In this document: positions 59,807 to 64,000 of the stretch, piece by piece
How the letters are laid out: each line of letters starts with the position of its first letter
How positions within the stretch are numbered: the first letter of the stretch is position 1
Assembly: GCF_029626155.1 (NCBI RefSeq)
Contig: NZ_JARUBL010000001.1
Location: 1,116,001-1,180,000 of the forward strand
Length of the DNA stretch: 64,000 nucleotides
Source: Solwaraspora sp. WMMD1047
Lineage (GTDB): Bacteria > Actinomycetota > Actinomycetes > Mycobacteriales > Micromonosporaceae
Reading direction: 5' to 3'
Notes under the pieces: model-generated
The model's database searches: none
What the model was told of the DNA's origin: nothing
Seen by the model: only the letters and a program-made list of their open reading frames with translations
Translations under genes and position numbers: made by a program

Positions 59807-60385
59807 TCAGGACCTCGCCGGTGTCAGGTGGGCGCGTTCGCCCTGCGCGCCGAAGAGGACAAGTGCCTCCGCGGGCTGGCTGTCGGCGCTGCCGATCCAG
59901 TGCGGTACGCCGGTGTCGAACTCCGCGGCCTCGCCGACGCCGAGCCGGAACTCCCGCTCACCGAGCACGAACCGGACCTGGCCGCCCAGGACGTAGAACC
60001 ACTCGTACCCCTCGTGGGTCTGGGGTTTTCTGATCGGCGACCGGCCGGCCGGCGGATAGATCACCTTGTACGCCTGGACGCCGCCGGCCCGCCTGGTCAA
60101 CGGCACCAGCACCAGTCCGGCTCGGCGGATCGGTCGCAGGTGGATGCGCGGGTCGCCGGTGGGTGGCGCCGCCACAAGATCATCAAGGGGTACGCCGTGC
60201 GCCCGGGCCAGCGGCAGCAGCTGCTCCAGCGTGGGGCGGAGCCGACCGGTCTCCAGCCGGGACAGGGTGCTCGCCGTGAGCCCGGTCTCGGCGGCCAGCG
60301 TGGCCAGCGTGCCGCCGCGGGCCCGGCGCAGGGCGCGCAGCCGTGGCCCGACCCCGGCCAGGACGTCGTGCGCGAGGTTCTCCAT
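59807..60385 (-). CDS. XRE-cupin transcriptional regulator
   Basis: This 192-residue regulator has an XRE helix-turn-helix at about 15-70 (LRALRRARGGTLATLAAETG, LTASTLSRLETGRLRPTLEQ). The C-terminal cupin (about 105-185) has KPQTHEGYEWFYVLGGQVRF, a possible metal His, and GEAAEFDTGVPHWIGS. Such regulators usually sense a small molecule through the cupin and repress their own gene. The promoter is well defined: -35 TTGCAA, 17-base spacer, -10 CACTAT, six bases to the ATG, implying a leaderless mRNA. It forms an operon with the PP2C-like gene. Confidence 0.9.
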   Translation of the reverse strand: MENLAHDVLAGVGPRLRALRRARGGTLATLAAETGLTASTLSRLETGRLRPTLEQLLPLARAHGVPLDDLVAAPPTGDPRIHLRPIRRAGLVLVPLTRRAGGVQAYKVIYPPAGRSPIRKPQTHEGYEWFYVLGGQVRFVLGEREFRLGVGEAAEFDTGVPHWIGSADSQPAEALVLFGAQGERAHLTPARS

Positions 60386-60420
60386 CCCCCGATAGTGCAG
60401 ATCCGCAATTTTTCTTGCAA
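60386..60420 (-). promoter_or_regulatory. Leaderless promoter and palindrome of the XRE-cupin gene
   Basis: On the minus strand: -35 TTGCAA (60420-60415), 17-base spacer, -10 CACTAT (60397-60392), then six bases to the ATG at 60385. The inverted repeat GCAA-N6-TTGC (60405-60418) overlaps the -35 and the spacer and is a plausible autoregulatory operator. Confidence 0.65.
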
Positions 60421-60494
60421 CGGGGAAACGGTGGCGGTGAGGCTCCAGGTAGCTGACCGGCGCTGGCGCGCCGGCCCGAACAAGGGAGATCCGG

Positions 60495-61148
60495 ATGGAT
60501 TCCGTGATGGGCAGAGGACGACCAGCGGGGGAGAACGCCGAACTGTTCTGGGAACGGCACTACCGCGGCCGGCCCGGCGGGGCGGCCCGGGTCAACCCGC
60601 TGCTCGCCGAGATCACCGACCCGCTGCATCCCGGCGCCGCCCTGGATCTGGGCTGCGGCGCCGGCGGCGACGCGGTCTGGCTCGCCCGGCGGGGCTGGCA
60701 CGTCACCGCCGTGGACATCTCCACCACCGCCGTCGAACGGCTGCGCGAGCGCGCCCGCGAACTCGGCGTCGAGGACCTGGTCACCGCCGAGCGGCACGAT
60801 CTGGCCAGCAGTTTCCCGGCCGGCCGGTTCGACCTCGTCTCCGCCCAGTATTTCCACACCCCGTTCCCGCTGCTGCGGGGCCGGATCCTGAGCGCCGCGG
60901 CGGCGGCCCTGCGACCCGGCGGCCTGCTGCTGGTCGTCGACCACGGCTCCACGGCACCCTGGTCGTGGAACCAGGATCCCGACGCCCACTACCCGACCCC
61001 GACGGAGGTGGCCGCCGAACTCGACCTCGACCCCCGGTGCTGGGCGGTCCGGCGCGCCGACATGCCGCGCCGCCGGGCCACCGGACCCGGTGGCCGGACC
61101 GCCACCGTGGTCGACAACGTCCTGCTCATCGAGCGGACCGCCAAATGA
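60495..61148 (+). CDS. Class I SAM-dependent methyltransferase (TehB-like)
   Basis: This 217-residue Rossmann methyltransferase has an SAM motif I ALDLGCGAGGDAVWLARRGW, acidic motif VTAVDISTTAVERLRERARE, and motif IV FDLVSAQYFHTPFPLLRGRI. The third glycine-rich step is LRPGGLLLVVDHGS. A similar sequence class includes TehB-like thiol or metalloid methyltransferases; the substrate here is unknown. The ATG lies behind AAGGGAG. It overlaps the DinB-like gene by four bases, so they are translationally coupled. Divergent from the XRE-cupin regulator, which may control it. Confidence 0.88.
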   Translation: MDSVMGRGRPAGENAELFWERHYRGRPGGAARVNPLLAEITDPLHPGAALDLGCGAGGDAVWLARRGWHVTAVDISTTAVERLRERARELGVEDLVTAERHDLASSFPAGRFDLVSAQYFHTPFPLLRGRILSAAAAALRPGGLLLVVDHGSTAPWSWNQDPDAHYPTPTEVAAELDLDPRCWAVRRADMPRRRATGPGGRTATVVDNVLLIERTAK

Positions 61149-61636
61149 CCGCCCGGCGGCGGGCGAAGGACACCGGACCGGCGTGGACCGGCACCGGCGA
61201 GAAGGAGACCCTGCGGGGGTTCCTCGACTACCTGCGCGACGCCATCGCGAACAAGCTGACCGGCGTACCGGAGCCGCAGGTCCGAACGGCCGGCGTCGCC
61301 TCGGGTACCAATTTGCTCGGGCTGGTCAAGCACCTGGCGGCGGTCGAGCGGTTCTACTTCCTGGGCGAGGACGTCGGCAACTGGCGGGCGACCATGCGGC
61401 CCACCGCCGCGGAGACCGTCGACAGTGTGCTCGCCGACTACCGCGACACCGTCGAGCGGGCGAACCAGGTCATCGACGCCTGCCCCGATCTGGCCCAGCC
61501 CGCCCCGAGACCCCCGCGCCGAGGGCCGGCGCCCTCGATGCGGTGGGTACTTGTGCACATGATCGAGGAGACCGGCCGGCACGCCGGCCACGCCGACATC
61601 CTCCGGGAGCAGATCGACGGCTCCACCGGCCGGTGA
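61145..61636 (+). CDS. DinB-family (DUF664) protein
   Basis: This 163-residue four-helix protein of the DinB/DUF664 group has ETLRGFLDYLRDAIANKLTG, the first metal His in NLLGLVKHLAAVERFYFLGE, and the His-x3-His helix VLVHMIEETGRHAGHADILR. In actinobacteria such proteins are mycothiol-dependent transferases or stress proteins. The ATGA overlap with the methyltransferase gene shows a tight operon. Confidence 0.9.
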   Translation: MTARRRAKDTGPAWTGTGEKETLRGFLDYLRDAIANKLTGVPEPQVRTAGVASGTNLLGLVKHLAAVERFYFLGEDVGNWRATMRPTAAETVDSVLADYRDTVERANQVIDACPDLAQPAPRPPRRGPAPSMRWVLVHMIEETGRHAGHADILREQIDGSTGR

Positions 61637-61662
61637 GAGCCGCTGGTAATACGGTAGGGGCA

Positions 61663-61699
61663 TATCATCCTGCTCATGACGCAAGAGCTCTGCTCGTGA
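61663..61699 (+). promoter_or_regulatory. -10-like box and seven-codon mini-ORF before the second XRE-cupin gene
   Basis: A TATCAT box (61663-61668) lies seven bases before an ATG at 61676. That ATG opens a seven-codon frame (MTQELCS) ending at TGA 61697-61699, and its last codon overlaps the GTG start of the XRE-cupin gene at 61696. It could be a leader peptide with coupled reinitiation; a single frameshift at the true start is an alternative. Confidence 0.3.
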
Positions 61700-62295
61700 G
61701 GCAGGCGGAGGGTGACCTGGACGGCCTGGTGCGGCAACGCATCCGCGCGCTGCGGGTCGCCCGGGGACTGTCGCTGGAGGAGTTGGCGGCCCGGACCCGG
61801 TTCAGCCAGTCGTCCCTGAGCCGGATCGAGAACGGCCAGCGCCGGCTCGCCCTGGACCAGCTCGTGGTCCTCGCCCGGGCGCTGGACACGACCCTGGACC
61901 AGCTCGTCGAGACCGCCTCCGACGACGTGATCATCAATCCCACGGTCGAGGGAGCGCACGGTCAGCTGCGCTGGACCATGAAGGGTGAGCCCGGCATGAG
62001 CGTGGTCCGCCAACGGCTGACCGGGCCGCCCCCGGACAACCCCGCCCGGATGCGTGCCCACCCCGGCCAGGAATGGCTCGTCGTCCTCTCCGGCGTCGCC
62101 GTCCTCCTGCTCGGCGACCGCCGCTACCGGGTGGAGGCCAACCAGGCGGCCCAGTTTCCCACCATGCTTCCGCACGCCATCGGCACCGCCGGCAGACCCT
62201 GCGAGATCCTGGGCATCTTCGATCGCGACGCCCGCCGCGGCCACCAGCAACGCAACGGCAGGACCCGGGCCGGCGACGACACCTCCGGCGGGTAG
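61696..62295 (+). CDS. XRE-cupin transcriptional regulator, second copy
   Basis: This 199-residue regulator has an XRE helix-turn-helix (LVRQRIRALRVARGLSLEEL, TRFSQSSLSRIENGQRRLAL) and a cupin domain (about 85-180) with RAHPGQEWLVVLSGVAVLLL and GDRRYRVEANQAAQFPTMLP. It differs clearly from the copy at 59807, so this is an old paralogue and not a recent duplication. The GTG at 61696 overlaps a seven-codon mini-ORF, so the start is not settled. The methyltransferase downstream is a likely target. Confidence 0.85.
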   Translation: MRQAEGDLDGLVRQRIRALRVARGLSLEELAARTRFSQSSLSRIENGQRRLALDQLVVLARALDTTLDQLVETASDDVIINPTVEGAHGQLRWTMKGEPGMSVVRQRLTGPPPDNPARMRAHPGQEWLVVLSGVAVLLLGDRRYRVEANQAAQFPTMLPHAIGTAGRPCEILGIFDRDARRGHQQRNGRTRAGDDTSGG

Positions 62296-62390
62296 ACCGG
62301 GTTGCGCCTCGGGCAGCGCCGCGCGTCATTGTCTTGCGTAAAACGGGAGTGGCTATGCCTCTCCAGCATGGCGGTCGTAGCGTGGCCCCC

Positions 62391-63263
62391 ATGCCCCTGA
62401 ATCACTCGCACGACACGCATCCTGGCCACGGTCCCGGCCACGGCTCCGGCCACGACGGCGACCTGATCGAGATCCTGGACCTGGACGCGGTGGTCCTGGC
62501 CGAACACCTCGCGGACATCATCCGGTGGCTTCCATTCGACGCGCCACCGCGCCGGATCGTGGACCTGGGATGCGGAACGGGAGCAGGCACCTTCGCCCTC
62601 CTGGAGCGCCTGCCCGACGCTCACGTCATCGCGGTCGACTCCTCCGTCGCCCACCTGCAGCGCCTGATGAGCAAGGCCTGCGAGCGCGGCGAGGAGCATC
62701 GGGTACGCACCGTCCAGGCCGATCTCGACGGCCCGACCTGGCCCGACCTCGGCCGGCCCGACCTGGTGTGGGCATCGGCCTCGCTGCACCACCTGGCCGA
62801 TCCGGAGCGCGCCCTGCGCGCGGTCGGCAGCCTGCTCGCCCCGGGCGGCCTGTTCGCGGTGCTGGAACTGGCCGGCTTCCCGCGCTTCCTGCCCGAGAAC
62901 ATGCCGACGGACCGCCCCGGCCTGGAAGATCGTTGCCACGCCGCGGCCGACCGGCTACACGCTGGGCGCATGTCCCACCGCGGCGCCGACTGGGGACCGC
63001 TGCTCACCGCCGCCGGCTTCACCGTCGAAGGCATCCGAACCATCGCGGTGAACGTCGAGGGGGCGGGCGATCACGCGGTCGGCGCGTACGCCCTCAACGG
63101 CCTGACGCGCATCCGGCATGGCCTCGCCGACGCCCTGGACCCCGAGGATCTCGCGGCCCTCGATCGGCTGCTGGACACCGGCGGCGACCAGAGCATCCTG
63201 CGCAGAGGTGACCTTCAGGTCCGCACCGAGCGCACCATCTGGGCCGCCCGTCGCCCCGGCTGA
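62391..63263 (+). CDS. SAM-dependent methyltransferase with His-rich N-terminus
   Basis: This 290-residue class I methyltransferase has motif I RRIVDLGCGTGAGTFALLER, acidic motif HVIAVDSSVAHLQRLMSKAC, WASASLHHLADPERALRAVG and the glycine turn LLAPGGLFAVLELAG. The first 24 residues are His/Gly/Asp-rich (NHSHDTHPGHGPGHGSGHDG) and may bind metal. The ATG at 62391 follows TAGCGT by seven bases, consistent with a leaderless mRNA; an in-frame ATG at 62355 exists. It follows the XRE-cupin gene by 95 bases. Substrate unknown. Confidence 0.88.
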   Translation: MPLNHSHDTHPGHGPGHGSGHDGDLIEILDLDAVVLAEHLADIIRWLPFDAPPRRIVDLGCGTGAGTFALLERLPDAHVIAVDSSVAHLQRLMSKACERGEEHRVRTVQADLDGPTWPDLGRPDLVWASASLHHLADPERALRAVGSLLAPGGLFAVLELAGFPRFLPENMPTDRPGLEDRCHAAADRLHAGRMSHRGADWGPLLTAAGFTVEGIRTIAVNVEGAGDHAVGAYALNGLTRIRHGLADALDPEDLAALDRLLDTGGDQSILRRGDLQVRTERTIWAARRPG

Positions 63264-63410
63264 GCTCCGGTGGTCGCTCCGACCAAGCCGGCCCCGCTCC
63301 GGCGGCGGTGAGGGCACCCCGACATCGCTGATGAGCACGAGACCCTCACCTCCTCGGGCATCGTGCGGCGGGTCGATGCCGCGTTCGGCGGGGTGCGGGT
63401 GAGGGCCGCG

Positions 63411-64000
63411 TCAGGTGTGGTCGCGGCCGAAGCGACGGATCTTGGCGAACATGTCCTCGATGAGGAACCGGACGTCCACTGATTCGGTGACGCGGATCGG
63501 GTGCCCCGAGCCGGGCACGGGGTGCCCTTCCCGACCGAACCGCGGCGCGGGCACTACCCGGAACGTGCCGCCGTGGGGATACAGCATCAGCGAGACGGCG
63601 GGCGAGTCACCGAGGGAGCGGGACTCGATGGGCGCCGGGTGGTAGGTCTCGTTCCACTCGACGAGTTGGCGGATCAGGTAGTCGGCGAGCGGGCTGGTGC
63701 CGCCGATCCTCTCCTCAAGCTCGGCGTAGCTGACCGAGACCTGCGCATAGACGTTGCTGGGCACCTGCCAGAGCGTGATGCCGGAGTCGAAGACGACGTT
63801 GGCGGCGGGGATGTCGTTGCCGAGGTTGAACTCGACGCCGGGATAGGTCTCGACGCCGCCGTAGCCGACGCCGCCGATCCAGATGACCACGACGGGTCGG
63901 TGGACGATGTCCGGGTCGAGCAGGATCGCCGACGCCATGTCGGTCAGCGGCCCGAGAAAGGCGACGTAGAGCGGGTCCGCCGGCGAGGCGAGCCTGCTCT
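63411..64000 (-). CDS. C-terminal part of an inosine-uridine nucleoside hydrolase-like protein (5' truncated)
   Basis: The minus-strand frame enters from the right edge and ends with TGA at 63411. The visible 195 residues match the C-terminal part of the IUNH family of N-ribohydrolases: PLYVAFLGPLTDMASAILLD, IGGVGYGGVETYPGVEFNLG, then ANVVFDSGITLWQVPSNVYA (with the Asn/Phe-Asp metal and ribose contacts) and PAVSLMLYPHGG. The N-terminal catalytic Asp cluster lies outside the window. The end may extend beyond the typical fold. The internal ATG at 63938 is not the real start. Confidence 0.8.
   Translation of the reverse strand, partial: SRLASPADPLYVAFLGPLTDMASAILLDPDIVHRPVVVIWIGGVGYGGVETYPGVEFNLGNDIPAANVVFDSGITLWQVPSNVYAQVSVSYAELEERIGGTSPLADYLIRQLVEWNETYHPAPIESRSLGDSPAVSLMLYPHGGTFRVVPAPRFGREGHPVPGSGHPIRVTESVDVRFLIEDMFAKIRRFGRDHT

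Overview
The window is high-GC actinobacterial chromosome, most likely from a member of the Micromonosporaceae (Micromonospora or a close relative). The main signs are the extreme GC preference at third codon positions, frequent GTG starts, secreted glycan enzymes built on CBM2 or CBM6 modules, a nitrate-sensor kinase/roadblock cluster, an EspC/EbfC type VII-like cassette, and many proteins of actinobacterial families (DUF2795, DUF1707, DUF2855, DUF6223-like, DinB/maleylpyruvate isomerase-like). The genus is inferred; there is no rRNA or other marker gene to settle it. No tRNA, rRNA, CRISPR array, transposase, prophage or replication origin was recognised.

Layout. 1-9 kb: the tail of a CBM6 protein, a CBM2-GH18 chitinase, a DedA membrane protein, a GH13 trehalose-synthase-like enzyme, small membrane and TPR proteins, a Gfo/Idh/MocA oxidoreductase and a YibE/F transporter-like protein. 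9-14 kb: a two-component system whose kinase carries a duplicated membrane sensor module, a DUF2795 protein, an erythromycin-esterase-like protein, an RsbW-type kinase and a frameshifted remnant. 14-20.6 kb: a CBM2-linked CE1 esterase next to a LacI regulator, then RNase HI and HtpG. 20.6-23 kb: a type VII secretion-like substrate cassette. 23-26.6 kb: GNAT, a DUF559 nuclease-like protein, YbjN/TPR and membrane proteins, separated by minisatellite-like repeats and a long palindrome. 26.9-32.6 kb: a 1133-residue GlmS-like protein facing a stand-alone SIS sugar isomerase/deaminase, then an M20 peptidase.

32.8-46 kb: a secreted serine beta-lactamase-fold protein, an ECF sigma factor with a SnoaL-type tail, a CopB-type copper ATPase behind a CsoR-type operator, a secreted discoidin-domain protein, an XRE/NB-ARC/TPR regulator, and a GlxA-type AraC regulator, DJ-1/PfpI protein and MFS exporter. 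A second CsoR-type palindrome lies in front of the GlxA gene. 46-53.6 kb: a cysteine-desulfurase-like enzyme, a second NarL-type two-component pair, a fused ArsR/low-molecular-weight phosphatase with a VOC protein, a divergent APC permease, and a DUF2855 gene behind a clear promoter and operator.

53.9-58.3 kb: a nitrate-sensor-like histidine kinase with a 7-copy hexapeptide repeat, a roadblock/LC7 protein and a lipoprotein substrate-binding protein in one operon. This resembles a conservon without its DUF742 and GTPase members. 58.3-64 kb: a DUF1707 protein, a PP2C-like protein, two XRE-cupin regulators, two methyltransferases, a DinB-like protein and the 3' part of a nucleoside hydrolase.

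Two themes recur. Several genes have a -10-like hexamer 6-7 bases before the start codon and no ribosome-binding site, which predicts leaderless mRNAs. At several convergent gene pairs the two stop codons sit symmetrically inside a short inverted repeat.
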